Assembly (NCBI RefSeq): GCF_010548275.1
Contig: NZ_JAAGLT010000022.1
Coordinates: forward strand, 101,352-165,351
Direction of reading: 5' to 3'
Origin: Streptomyces sp. SID12488
GTDB lineage: Bacteria > Actinomycetota > Actinomycetes > Streptomycetales > Streptomycetaceae
Length of the DNA stretch: 64,000 bases
Numbering within the stretch: position 1 is the first letter of the stretch; every line of letters begins with the position of its first letter. The translations under genes and the position numbers were made by a program. A model generated the notes under the pieces. The model searched no databases and was not told the DNA's origin. It saw only the letters and a program-made list of their open reading frames with translations. Below are positions 8,168 through 16,401 of this stretch, in pieces.

Positions 8168-9424
8168 GTGAGCACATCCACCGCCCCCTCTTCTCCGTCT
8201 CCCGCTCCTCGTTTCGGCGTCAACTACACGCCGCGCCGGGGCTGGTTCCACTCCTGGTACGACTTCGACCCGGCCCTCGCCCGCGAGGATCTCGACCAGA
8301 TCGCCGGGCTGGGCCTGGACCACGTACGGATCTTCCCGCTCTGGCCGCTGCTCCAGCCGAACCGCACGCTGATCCGCGCGTCGGCCGTGGACCAGGTGGC
8401 GCAGCTGGTCGACGTGGCGGCGGAGGCGGGCCTCGACGTCATGGTGGACGGTGTGCAGGGCCACCTCTCCAGCTTCGACTTCTACCCGGAGTGGACCCGC
8501 AGCTGGCACCACCGCAACGTCTTCACGGACCCGGAGGCGATCGAGGCGCAGGCCAACCTGCTGCGCACCCTCGGCAGCGCGCTGACCGGCCGCCCGAACC
8601 TCCTCGGCCTCCAGCTCGGCAACGAGCTCAACAACCTGGTCGAACACAACCCGGTGACGGTGGCCGACATCGACCACTACCTGGACACCCTGCTGGCCGC
8701 CGCGCGAACAGGGCTGGGACCGGCGGGCGCGACAGGCCTGGTCACGCACTCCGCGTACGACGCCGCCTGGTACAGCGACGACCACCCCTTCACGCCGGAG
8801 GCCTCGGCCCGCAAGGGCGACCTGACGACCGTCCACCCCTGGGTGTTCTCGGCCGACTGCGCCCGCCGCTACGGCCCCCGCTCCCCGCAGGTCCAGCATC
8901 TCGCGGAGTACGGCGTGGAACTGGCCACCGCGTACGCCGAGGATCCCGCCCGGCCCGTCTGGGTCCAGGAGACCGGCGCCCCCGAACCGCACATCCCGGC
9001 AGCCGACGCACCCGGCTTCGCCCGCGCGACCGTACGCAACGCCGCCGAGTGCGCCAACCTGTACGGGGTCACCTGGTGGTGCTCCCACGACGTCGACCGT
9101 TCCCTGGCCGACTTCCCCGAACTGGAGTACACCCTCGGCCTGTTCGACTCCACGGGCCGCCCGAAGCCCATCGCCGAGGCCCTCGCGGAGACGGTCACCG
9201 AGCTGCGCGCCGCCCCCCGCCCGGCCGAGCCCCGTACGACCGCCCTGATCCTGGACTGCACACCGGGCACACGCTCGGTGTCGGGCCCGGGAGGCGCGTA
9301 CTTCGAGGCGTGGATGCGACTGCGGGCGGAGGGCACGCGCCCGGCGGTGGTACTGGCGGAACACGCCGAGGACGAGACCTACCTGACGGCCCGGGGCATC
9401 AAGGAAGCCGCACGCCCCCGTTGA
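8168..9424 (+). CDS. GH5-like (clan GH-A) glycoside hydrolase
   Basis: This 418-residue protein begins RFGVNYTPRRGWFHSWYDFDP after a short Ser/Pro-rich lead and folds as a TIM-barrel glycosidase. Visible clan GH-A landmarks are DHVRIFPLWPLLQPN, the acid/base segment LLGLQLGNELNNL (Asn-Glu), TVHPWVFS, and the nucleophile strand VWVQETGAPE. GVTWWCSHDVDR follows. No signal peptide is evident, so the enzyme should be cytosolic, like its neighbours. The GTG at 8168 has GGAGGA at 8159-8164. It is divergent from the kinase/GH3 pair and probably acts in the same oligosaccharide pathway. The substrate, possibly a beta-mannoside or beta-glucan, cannot be fixed from sequence. Confidence 0.8.
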   Translation: MSTSTAPSSPSPAPRFGVNYTPRRGWFHSWYDFDPALAREDLDQIAGLGLDHVRIFPLWPLLQPNRTLIRASAVDQVAQLVDVAAEAGLDVMVDGVQGHLSSFDFYPEWTRSWHHRNVFTDPEAIEAQANLLRTLGSALTGRPNLLGLQLGNELNNLVEHNPVTVADIDHYLDTLLAAARTGLGPAGATGLVTHSAYDAAWYSDDHPFTPEASARKGDLTTVHPWVFSADCARRYGPRSPQVQHLAEYGVELATAYAEDPARPVWVQETGAPEPHIPAADAPGFARATVRNAAECANLYGVTWWCSHDVDRSLADFPELEYTLGLFDSTGRPKPIAEALAETVTELRAAPRPAEPRTTALILDCTPGTRSVSGPGGAYFEAWMRLRAEGTRPAVVLAEHAEDETYLTARGIKEAARPR

Positions 9425-9739
9425 CCGGAGCGAGCGGCAAGGACCGAGGGCGCGCCCCCGACCGGAAGCGAGCGGCACGCTCCCAGGGCCGGGGTCCAAC
9501 CGGAGACCAGCAGCAAGGGAGGGCTCCCCAGGGGCCCGGGCCCCTGGGCCCGGGCCCCTGGGGAGCCCTAGCAGTGGCCCGGCCAGTGGCCGGAGGCCGC
9601 GAGGGCGAGCGCTCCCAGGGCGCGAGTCCACCCGGCGCAGACAGCAACCGGCTGCCTTCAGGAGCGCGGGGCTGTGACATTTGCGGCTCCGCCGCGTGGG
9701 CGCGGCCGGCCTCCACCGGCCCGCACCCCACACACCACC
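9425..9739. other. Intergenic region between convergent glycosidase genes
   Basis: There is no protein-coding signal here. The first half contains degenerate repeats of a GGAAGCGAGCGGCA-like string. The centre is the 50-nt perfect palindrome listed separately. The right part has a gcggctccgccgcg-like inverted element. Confidence 0.6.
9520..9569. terminator. 50-nt perfect palindrome, bidirectional terminator
   Basis: Two 24-bp arms (9520-9543 and 9546-9569) are perfectly complementary around a 2-nt centre and consist almost only of G and C. The position between convergent genes supports a two-way terminator. The near-absence of a loop means it could also form a cruciform. Confidence 0.75.
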
Positions 9740-11308
9740 TCAGACACCCCCTACCAACACCTCGGCCAACGCCCGCAAATTGACCCGCCCCCGCCCGTAG
9801 GAACACAACGCACCCGCACCGGAACGCGCACCGACCCCACCGTCGGTCAACCCGGTCTCCACCACCACCGCGTCCCCCCGCCCGGCCACCAGCGCGTCCC
9901 GCAGCTCCTCCTGCCACGGATACAACCCCGCATCCGACGTGGCGACCACCAGCGGCACCCCCACCGCCCACCACAGAATCCCCTCGGCCAGGGCAGCGGG
10001 ATCCACTGGAGCCTCGTTCAGCACCATGCCCGCAGCCGTGGGATCCAGCGCCCGCACCTCGCTCAGCAGGTCCTCGCCACCCCAGTTCAGCGCGGGATGC
10101 GGCGGCGGAAACAGATCGACGACATACGCACCCCGCCCCGCGGACACCGCACCGACACCATCCCCGAAACCGGCAGCGCCACCCCGTACAGCCCGCCGAG
10201 CCGCGTCAAGCCCCGCGCCCGCGTCCCACGGCGCGACCGCGCCCTCCCCCACCGCCCCCGCATACCGCTCCGCCAGCTTCCGCACCCGCCCGGCGGCCTC
10301 CCGTACCCGCTCCTCCGCGAGCATCCCGTCCCGCAGCGCGTCGATCACCGCGTCCCGGCAGGCCAGGGTGGTCGCCAGGTCCGGTACGGCCACGATCACC
10401 TGGTCGGCGCCCGCGGCCAGGGCGAGCCGGGCGCCGGCCGCCTCGCCGTACCGGTCGGCTATCGCCTTCATCTCCAGGGCGTCGCTGACCAGGACCCCGT
10501 CGAAACCGAGGTCGTGGCGAAGCAGGTCGCCCAGGATGCGGCGGCTGAGGGTCGCGGGCCGTTCCGGATCCAGCGCCGGGTACACCACATGCGCGCTCAT
10601 CAGCATCGGCACGCCCGCCGCCACAGCGGCCCGGAACGGCTCGACATCGGCGCGGATCTCGTCGTACGACCGCAGGTCGACCGCCATCTCGTGGTGGCTG
10701 TCGGTCACCGTGCCGCCGTGGCCGGGGAAGTGCTTGGCGCAGGAAGCGACGCCGCGCGCCTCGGTGGCCGTGATCCAGGCGCGGAGGTGACGGGCGGCGA
10801 GTTCCGGATCGGAGCCGAAGGAGCGGGTACGGACGATCGGGTTGTCGGGGTGGTACTGGAGGTCTGCCACGGGGGCGTACGAGACGGTGATGCCCAGCGA
10901 GGAGAGGTGACCGGCGAGGGCGTCGGCGCAGCGGGCGGTGAGGTCCGGGTCGTCGACGACGCCGAGGGCGTACGAGCCGGGCACCTCGGGCGCGCCCGCG
11001 GCGACGAGGTGGCCGATGCCGCCGCCCTCGTTGTCGATGGCGACGAGGAGATCGGGCCGCAGGGCGCGCAGCTCGTCGGTGAGGCGGCGGACCTGGCCCG
11101 CGTCGCGCACGTTGCGGGTGAAGAGGATCACTCCGCCGAGGCCGCGCTCGATGAGCCGCTTGAGGGTGTCCGGGACACCCGTGGTGCCGTCGAAACCGGC
11201 GACGAGGCACCGGTGGACGGCTTCGTCGAGGTCGACAGGCAGGTCGAGGGGCAGGTCGAGGGGCAGGTGATTCCGGGGCTGCTGCTGCATCGACTTCATC
11301 GACTTCAT
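9740..11308 (-). CDS. GH3 beta-N-acetylhexosaminidase, NagZ-like
   Basis: This 522-residue GH3 enzyme shows NagZ signatures: GLGGVILFTRNV, LLVAIDNEGGGIGHL, the catalytic loop KHFPGHGGTVTDSHHEM with its Asp-x-His dyad, VPMLMSAHVVYPAL and the nucleophile strand FDGVLVSDALEM. NagZ-type enzymes remove terminal GlcNAc, which fits the neighbouring GlcNAc-kinase-like gene. The C-terminal about 180 residues form an extra sandwich-like domain. The start at 11308 (MKSMKSMQQQ) has AGAGG eight bases upstream; two more ATGs (11299, 11290) sit in a 9-bp repeat. The next N-terminal residues, LPLDLPLDLPVD, come from a 12-bp tandem repeat (11238-11268). An upstream in-frame start at 11383 is rejected because it lies on the predicted promoter. 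Confidence 0.87.
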   Translation of the reverse strand: MKSMKSMQQQPRNHLPLDLPLDLPVDLDEAVHRCLVAGFDGTTGVPDTLKRLIERGLGGVILFTRNVRDAGQVRRLTDELRALRPDLLVAIDNEGGGIGHLVAAGAPEVPGSYALGVVDDPDLTARCADALAGHLSSLGITVSYAPVADLQYHPDNPIVRTRSFGSDPELAARHLRAWITATEARGVASCAKHFPGHGGTVTDSHHEMAVDLRSYDEIRADVEPFRAAVAAGVPMLMSAHVVYPALDPERPATLSRRILGDLLRHDLGFDGVLVSDALEMKAIADRYGEAAGARLALAAGADQVIVAVPDLATTLACRDAVIDALRDGMLAEERVREAAGRVRKLAERYAGAVGEGAVAPWDAGAGLDAARRAVRGGAAGFGDGVGAVSAGRGAYVVDLFPPPHPALNWGGEDLLSEVRALDPTAAGMVLNEAPVDPAALAEGILWWAVGVPLVVATSDAGLYPWQEELRDALVAGRGDAVVVETGLTDGGVGARSGAGALCSYGRGRVNLRALAEVLVGGV

Positions 11309-11353
11309 CGGAAGGCCTCTGGGTTCGCGGGCAGATACTTGGCAGACACTTGG

Positions 11354-11383
11354 ATGATAGAAGTCACCAAAACTGCAGCACAA
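11354..11383 (-). promoter_or_regulatory. Candidate promoter of the NagZ-like gene
   Basis: On the minus strand TTGTGC (11378-11383) and TATCAT (11354-11359) are separated by 18 bp, a reasonable sigma-70-type promoter in an AT-richer stretch. Two CTTGG direct repeats just downstream could bind a sugar-responsive repressor. Confidence 0.45.
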
Positions 11384-11487
11384 GGTGAATCAAACAACCA
11401 GAATCTCGCAGCGCACATGCCCCATACGCCCCGCATGCGCCATTCCACGGCCATCCCGGGTTCACCCGCGCCACCGACGATGCGCCC

Positions 11488-12906
11488 ATGAACCGCACCG
11501 CCCTCGCCCTCGCCGCACCCTTGTGCGCCCTGCTGGCCACCGCACTCCCCGCCCACGCGGCGGACCGTTCCACTTCCTCCTCCGGCTCCACTTCCTCCTA
11601 CGGCTCCGGATCCGCCTCCGCCTCCGCCGACAGCTACGGCACCAAGGCCTCGTACGCCCCCCAGCAGAGCCTGCGGAGCTATCAGCAGCCCCCGAAGGGC
11701 TTCGTCCCGGTGTTCACGGAGAACGTCTCCCGGCACGGCTCCCGGGCCGCGACCGACAGTTCGGACGGCGACCTGATCCTCAAGCTGTGGGACCAGGCCG
11801 AGAGCGAGGGCCAACTCACCGCGCGCGGCAAGGAGTTCGGGCCGAAGGTGCGGGCCCTGCTCGCCGCCATGACCAAGGTCGGCTACGGCAACCTCAGCGG
11901 GCGCGGCAAGAGCGAGATCGCGGGCACCGCCGTACGGATGGAGAAGCGGCTGCCGGGCCTCTTCGCCGGTATCGCGAGGAACGGCGAGAAGATCGACGTC
12001 GTCAGCTCCGGACAGGGCCGCGCCGTCGACAGCGGGCAGCTCTTCGCGGACACCCTGGCGGCCACCGACCCGGCACTCAAGCCGCTCATCGGCGCGGGCC
12101 GCACCGACAAGGACCTGCTCTACTTCCACAAGGCCGCCGGGGGCGCCGCCTACCGCGACTACATCGCGAACGACCAGCGTCTCGCCACCACCCTCACGTC
12201 GATCACCGACCAGCCGGCCACCCACCGCGCCGCGTCGGACGTACTGCGGAAGATCTTCAAGCGCGGCTTCGTGCAGCGCATCGTCGACGGCGAGTTCGCG
12301 AGCACCGCCGGCAGCGCGGTGGACGCGGCCGAGGCGGTCTACAACCTGTACGGGATCGCCCCGGCCATGAGCGACGAGAGCCCCGGCGGCAAGGGCTGGC
12401 ACATGGACCGGTACATCTCGCAGCGCGATGCCGCCTGGTTCGGGTACCTGAGCGACGCCGAGGACTTCTACGAGAAGGGTCCCGGCTTCTCCGACAGCGA
12501 CATCACCTACAAGATGGCGGGCGTCCTGCTCGACGACTTCTTCAAGAAGGCCGAGACCGCGCAGGACAGCACCGCCGCCACCGGCACCCTCGGCGCCGAA
12601 CTGCGCTTCACGCACGCCGAGGAGATCATCCCGCTGGCCGCACTGATGGGCCTGCCGGGCAGTACGCGGGGAGTGAGCGCCGAGCGGCCGTACACGTACG
12701 GCGACAACGCGTGGCGGGGCGCGGCGGTGGCGCCGATGGCCTCGAACATCCAGTGGGACGTGTTCCGCAAGGGCGACACCACCCTCGTACGGATGCTCTA
12801 CAACGAGAAGGAGACCGCCTTCAAGGCCGGCTGCCGACCCGTGTCCAAGGGCAGCAAGTTCTACGCCCTGGATGAGCTGGAGCGCTGCTTCGGCCGTACT
12901 TCCTGA
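11488..12906 (+). CDS. Secreted histidine acid phosphatase (phytase/MINPP-like)
   Basis: This 472-residue protein has a signal peptide (LALAAPLCALLATALPAHA, about residues 5-24) followed by a Ser/Gly/Tyr low-complexity linker (residues 28-55). The catalytic phosphate pocket is ENVSRHGSRAATDS, the RHGxR motif of branch-2 histidine phosphatases. The distal proton donor region is ELRFTHAEEIIPL (His-Ala-Glu). This arrangement is that of multiple inositol-polyphosphate phosphatase and phytase-like enzymes, so extracellular dephosphorylation of inositol phosphates is likely. ATG 11488 gives a proper signal sequence, although the ribosome-binding site is weak. The stop codon lies within a 16-bp tandem repeat array. 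Confidence 0.85.
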   Translation: MNRTALALAAPLCALLATALPAHAADRSTSSSGSTSSYGSGSASASADSYGTKASYAPQQSLRSYQQPPKGFVPVFTENVSRHGSRAATDSSDGDLILKLWDQAESEGQLTARGKEFGPKVRALLAAMTKVGYGNLSGRGKSEIAGTAVRMEKRLPGLFAGIARNGEKIDVVSSGQGRAVDSGQLFADTLAATDPALKPLIGAGRTDKDLLYFHKAAGGAAYRDYIANDQRLATTLTSITDQPATHRAASDVLRKIFKRGFVQRIVDGEFASTAGSAVDAAEAVYNLYGIAPAMSDESPGGKGWHMDRYISQRDAAWFGYLSDAEDFYEKGPGFSDSDITYKMAGVLLDDFFKKAETAQDSTAATGTLGAELRFTHAEEIIPLAALMGLPGSTRGVSAERPYTYGDNAWRGAAVAPMASNIQWDVFRKGDTTLVRMLYNEKETAFKAGCRPVSKGSKFYALDELERCFGRTS

Positions 12907-12966
12907 CGTACGAGGTACCTGACGTACGAAGTGCCTGACGTACGAGGTGCCTGACGTACGGCGCGC
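12903..12966 (+). repeat. 16-bp tandem repeat, four units, spanning the phosphatase stop codon
   Basis: The units start at 12903, 12919, 12935 and 12951, each beginning CTGACGTACG. The stop TGA (12904-12906) is inside unit 1. Each unit contains the 6-bp palindrome GTACGT/ACGTAC-like core. Confidence 0.9.
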
Positions 12967-12973
12967 CGCGAAT

Positions 12974-12990
12974 ATAGGGGTACCCCGTAT
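12974..12990. promoter_or_regulatory. Palindromic operator, CsoR-like, before the DUF6153 gene
   Basis: A perfect 10-bp palindrome GGGGTACCCC is flanked by ATA on the left and GTAT on the right. G-tract/C-tract palindromes with flanking AT and TA resemble copper-sensing CsoR operators. It overlaps the expected -35 region of the promoter below. Confidence 0.45.
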
Positions 12991-13009
12991 CCGTATACGC
13001 CCGCCGGGC

Positions 13010-13022
13010 TAACATGGCCGTG
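13010..13022 (+). promoter_or_regulatory. Leaderless promoter -10 element of the DUF6153 gene
   Basis: TAACAT (13010-13015) ends seven bases before the GTG start at 13022, and no Shine-Dalgarno precedes the GTG. This is the usual geometry of a leaderless Streptomyces mRNA. Confidence 0.45.
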
Positions 13023-13453
13023 TGACAGCCCGCGCACAGCGACCGCAGCGCACGTACCCACCGTCCTGGTGGACGCGTGCGTTCGTCGTGCTCGGGCTGC
13101 TGGCAGGCGTCCTCGCGATGCACGGCCTCGGGCCGGGTGGCATGTCCGCCGGGATGGCGGACAGCGCCCATCACGGGCACCGGGCCCAGGCATCGCAGCC
13201 GATGAGCATGCGGGCGGGGCCTGCCGAGGAATCCGTCTGCCACGGCATGGGCTCGCACGGCGGCCACACCCAGCACGCCGACGCGACCTGCGCGTCCGGC
13301 GCCGTCCCGGCGGGGCACACCTTCGCCGCCCTCGCGCCCGACCCGGCCGGTGCCTCGGACCTGGCCGCCCGCGCCGACCGCTCGCTGCCCCGGTCCCCCG
13401 AGGGCGCCCGCGCGCCACCGTCCCTCGCCGAACTCCAGCTCCTGCGGATCTAG
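13022..13453 (+). CDS. DUF6153-like small membrane protein, Met/His-rich
   Basis: This 143-residue protein has one N-terminal hydrophobic segment (TRAFVVLGLLAGVLAMHGLG, about residues 18-37) followed by an extracytoplasmic part rich in Met, His, Cys and Gly: MSAGMADSAHHGHR, PMSMRAGP, CHGMGSHGGHTQHAD. Such spacing of Met, His and Cys is typical of copper-binding proteins. It is followed 66 bp downstream by a DUF305 lipoprotein that has the same type of motifs, so the two probably act together at the outer face of the membrane. The GTG at 13022 appears to be leaderless behind a palindromic operator. Metal handling is inferred; no enzymatic domain is visible. Confidence 0.7.
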   Translation: MTARAQRPQRTYPPSWWTRAFVVLGLLAGVLAMHGLGPGGMSAGMADSAHHGHRAQASQPMSMRAGPAEESVCHGMGSHGGHTQHADATCASGAVPAGHTFAALAPDPAGASDLAARADRSLPRSPEGARAPPSLAELQLLRI

Positions 13454-13519
13454 AGGTCACCGCACGTCCCAGGCGTGCCCGCGTACCTCAATTCCCTTTC
13501 GCACAGCAGGAGTTCCAGC

Positions 13520-14113
13520 ATGCGCAAAACCCGTAGGACCCTCGTCGTCATGGCCGCCGCAGCCGCACTCGCCGTCACCCTCACCGCGTGCGGCAGCGAC
13601 GACGGCAACAGCGACACCAGCACCAGCAACGCCGGCAGTGGCGCCAAGGCCGAGGACCACAACGCCCAGGACGTCACCTTCGCGCAGGGCATGATCCCTC
13701 ACCACAAGGGCGCCCTGGCGATGGCGGAAGAGGCTGCCGACAAGGCCTCGTCGGCCGAGGTCAAGTCCCTCGCCGCCCGCATCGAAAAGGCTCAGACCCC
13801 GGAGATCGAGACCATGTCGGGGTGGCTGAAGACCTGGGGCAAGGACGTCCCGACGTCGACGGAGTCGATGCCAGGCATGGAGTCCATGGAAGGGATGGAA
13901 TCGATGCCCGGCATGGACCACGCCGCCACCGGCAAGGAGTTCGACAAGAACTTCCTGACCATGATGATCGAGCACCACAAGGGCGCCGTGAAGATGGCCA
14001 CCACCGAGAAGGCCAAGGGCGAGTACGGCCCCGCCACCTCCATGGCCGACGACGTCATCCGCACCCAGAACGCCGAGATCACCGAGATGAACAAGCTCCT
14101 CGGCAAGAGCTGA
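13520..14113 (+). CDS. DUF305 lipoprotein, probable copper-binding
   Basis: This 197-residue lipoprotein has a lipobox LTAC at about residues 22-25 and a Ser/Asp/Asn linker. The DUF305 domain shows its paired His motifs FAQGMIPHHKGALAMAEEA and FLTMMIEHHKGAVKMATTE. Between them is a Met-rich stretch of repeated SMPGME/SMEGME units ending GMDH. DUF305 members include periplasmic copper chaperones such as cyanobacterial CopM, so extracytoplasmic copper binding is the likely role. ATG 13520 has AGGAG seven bases upstream; an earlier in-frame start at 13475 would place a long hydrophilic segment before the signal peptide. It forms an operon with the DUF6153 gene. Confidence 0.85.
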   Translation: MRKTRRTLVVMAAAAALAVTLTACGSDDGNSDTSTSNAGSGAKAEDHNAQDVTFAQGMIPHHKGALAMAEEAADKASSAEVKSLAARIEKAQTPEIETMSGWLKTWGKDVPTSTESMPGMESMEGMESMPGMDHAATGKEFDKNFLTMMIEHHKGAVKMATTEKAKGEYGPATSMADDVIRTQNAEITEMNKLLGKS

Positions 14114-14169
14114 CACCGGCACCGACACCACTGGAAAGCCGGCCGGCCGCCGCTACCGGGCCGGTCGGC

Positions 14170-15597
14170 TCACCCCTGCCCACCCACCGTGAACCCGATG
14201 ACCGCCCCGCCCCCGTCCCGCCGGTTCGCGAAGGGTGCCCCGCCGTGGGCGATGGCCACCTCGCGGACGATCGACAGCCCGAGGCCCGAACCGGGGAGGC
14301 TACGGGCGTCGGCGGCGCGGTAGAACCGGTCGAACAGGCGCAGCAGATCGCCCTCGGCGACTCCGGGCCCCCGGTCGAGCACCTCGACCCGGATCGCGCC
14401 CTGCCGCCCGCCGCCCTGCCGGGCCCGGTCCGGACCGGTGACCGCGATCTCGATCGGCGTCGTACCGCCCCGGTCGAACTTCGAGGCGTTCTCGACGAGG
14501 TTGGAGATCGCGCGCTGGAGCGCGGCGGGGCGGGCGTCGGCGGCCGTCTCGCCGCTCACCCGGACGACGACTTCCCGCCCGGTACGCCGCCGGGCCACCA
14601 CCGCGACCTCGTCCGCGATGTCGGCGACATCGAGCCGCTGCTTGGGCTCGGTGTCCGACTGCCCGGCCGCCAGGTCCACCAACTCGTTGACCAGATCGGT
14701 GAGTTCACGCGCCTCAATGGCCAGGTCGTCGACCAGGTCCTCCCGGGTCGCGGGCGGCAGTTCGTCGATCCGGCGCAGCAACGAGATGTTCGTACGGAGG
14801 GAGGTGAGCGGGGTACGCAGCTCATGCCCCGCGTCCTGGACCAGTCGGCGCTGGTCCTCCTCCGACTGGGCGAGCCGGCCGAGCATGCGGTCGAAGGACC
14901 GGCCCAGGCGTCCCACCTCGTCGGACCCGGTCACCGGCACCTGGATGCCGAGCCGGCGGGTGCGGGCGACGTCCTCGGCGGCCGAGGCGAGGATGCGCAG
15001 CCGGTGCGTGATCCGCCGGGCCAGCCACCACCCGAACAACCCGGCCGCGACGACGACCGCGGCCATCATCAGGATCGTCCGCTGCTGAAGCTCCCGGAGC
15101 AGGTCCTCCGTGTCGCTGAACTCCTGCGCGACCTGCACCGCGCCCCGGCCCTCGCTCCGCTCGCCGCCCAGCGAGACGGTCGCGATGCGGTAGACGTCCT
15201 GGCCGACGGCGACGTCCTTGTGCTGCACGGCCAGCCCGGCGACCGGGGAGCCGGCGATCCGGCGGTCGGCGGCGGTGACGGGCAGCGCCGGACTCCCGCT
15301 GTCGACCACCTCACCCGCCGGTCCGAGCACCTGCACATCGGTACGGCTGGGCCGGACGATGTCGTGCCCCGGCTCGGACGACGAGAAGTCCTGCGGCGTC
15401 ATCTTGTTGTGCCGCACCTCGTCCTGGAGGTCCTGCACGACCTCGGCGAAGGCGGACTGCTGGTCCACCCGGACCAACCGCGCGGCGGCGTCGTACGACA
15501 GGAACCCGACCAGCACGGTCACCCCGGCGGCGACCGCGGCGAACGACACGGCGAAGGTGGTCCGCAGCGAGGCCAGTCCCGCCCTCCGCTGGGTCAC
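14170..15597 (-). CDS. Sensor histidine kinase, MprB-like
   Basis: This 475-residue membrane kinase has a transmembrane helix at about 12-35, an extracytoplasmic sensor of about 130 residues, a second helix (ILMMAAVVVAAGLFGWWLA, about 175-194) and a HAMP linker. The H-box is QDAGHELRTPLTSLR, the N-box NLVENASKFDRGG, and the G boxes DRGPGV and GSGLGLSIV. It phosphorylates the response regulator encoded directly upstream; the regulator stop and this GTG start are immediately adjacent (TGAGTG). The organisation resembles MprAB-type envelope-stress systems. The gene is convergent with the DUF305 gene, which opens the possibility of a metal-stress link, but no target site is evident. Confidence 0.93.
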   Translation of the reverse strand: MTQRRAGLASLRTTFAVSFAAVAAGVTVLVGFLSYDAAARLVRVDQQSAFAEVVQDLQDEVRHNKMTPQDFSSSEPGHDIVRPSRTDVQVLGPAGEVVDSGSPALPVTAADRRIAGSPVAGLAVQHKDVAVGQDVYRIATVSLGGERSEGRGAVQVAQEFSDTEDLLRELQQRTILMMAAVVVAAGLFGWWLARRITHRLRILASAAEDVARTRRLGIQVPVTGSDEVGRLGRSFDRMLGRLAQSEEDQRRLVQDAGHELRTPLTSLRTNISLLRRIDELPPATREDLVDDLAIEARELTDLVNELVDLAAGQSDTEPKQRLDVADIADEVAVVARRRTGREVVVRVSGETAADARPAALQRAISNLVENASKFDRGGTTPIEIAVTGPDRARQGGGRQGAIRVEVLDRGPGVAEGDLLRLFDRFYRAADARSLPGSGLGLSIVREVAIAHGGAPFANRRDGGGAVIGFTVGGQG

Positions 15598-16347
15598 TCA
15601 GTCCTCCCGGAGGACGTAACCCACGCCTCGCACCGTGTGGATCAGCTGCGAGGCGCCCGGCTCGTCGAGCTTGCGGCGCAGATAACCGACGTACACGGCA
15701 AGGTTCTTGGACCCCGGGCCGAAGTCGTAGCCCCAGATACGGTCGTAGATCGTGGAGTGGTCGAGGACGATCCCGGCGTTGCGCACGAGCAGTTCCAGCA
15801 GCTCGAACTCGGTCCGGGTCAGCTCCAGTTCGCGCGTCCCGCGCCACACGCGCCGCGCCTGGAGGTCCATCCGCAGCCCGGCGGCGGTGAGTTGCCGCTC
15901 GGGAACGGCGGGTTCCTTCAGTGCGGGGGACGCGGACAGGCCGACGGGGGCGACGCCCCTGACGGGACGCTGCTCGCCGGGGCCGGTGCGCCGCAGCAGC
16001 GCCCGGAGGCGGGCGAAGACCTCCTCGACGTCGAACGGCTTGACGACGTAGTCGTCGGCGCCCGCGTCCAGGCCGGCGATCCGGTCGGCGGTCTCCACCA
16101 GCGCGGTGAGCATCAGGATCGGCGTACGGTCCCCCTCGGCGCGCAGCACCCGGCACACCTGGAGCCCGTCGATGCCGGGCATCATCACGTCCAGCAGGAG
16201 TACGTCCGGCGGCGTGCGATGCGCCTGGGCGAGCGCCTCGACGCCGTCGGCGACCGCGGTGACCCGGTAGCCCTCCAGGGTCAGGGCCCGCTCCAGGGCA
16301 TGGCGGATGGCACGGTCGTCCTCGGCGAGCAGCACGGTTTGGGGCAC
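15598..16347 (-). CDS. OmpR/PhoB-family response regulator, MprA-like
   Basis: This 249-residue regulator has a receiver domain (VLLAEDDRAIRHALERAL, phosphoacceptor in LLLDVMMPGIDG, conserved DDYVVKPFDVEEV with the Lys) and a C-terminal winged helix (RTEFELLELLVRNAGIVLDHSTIYDRIWGYD, then NLAVYVGYLRRKLDE and IHTVRGVGYVLRED). It is the cognate partner of the histidine kinase that follows without a gap. A 40-residue linker between the domains (about 125-165) is longer than in most OmpR-type proteins. The sequence before the ATG gives no clear palindromic direct-repeat target. Confidence 0.95.
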   Translation of the reverse strand: MPQTVLLAEDDRAIRHALERALTLEGYRVTAVADGVEALAQAHRTPPDVLLLDVMMPGIDGLQVCRVLRAEGDRTPILMLTALVETADRIAGLDAGADDYVVKPFDVEEVFARLRALLRRTGPGEQRPVRGVAPVGLSASPALKEPAVPERQLTAAGLRMDLQARRVWRGTRELELTRTEFELLELLVRNAGIVLDHSTIYDRIWGYDFGPGSKNLAVYVGYLRRKLDEPGASQLIHTVRGVGYVLRED

Positions 16348-16401
16348 CCGCCCAGTGTGCCAAGGGGGGCTCTTACTCGCCTCTCACCGTCACTCCCGCG
16401 C

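Noticed and set aside
12903..12966. Possible CRISPR-like array
   Set aside because: The units are 16 bp and contiguous with no spacers, and no cas genes are present.
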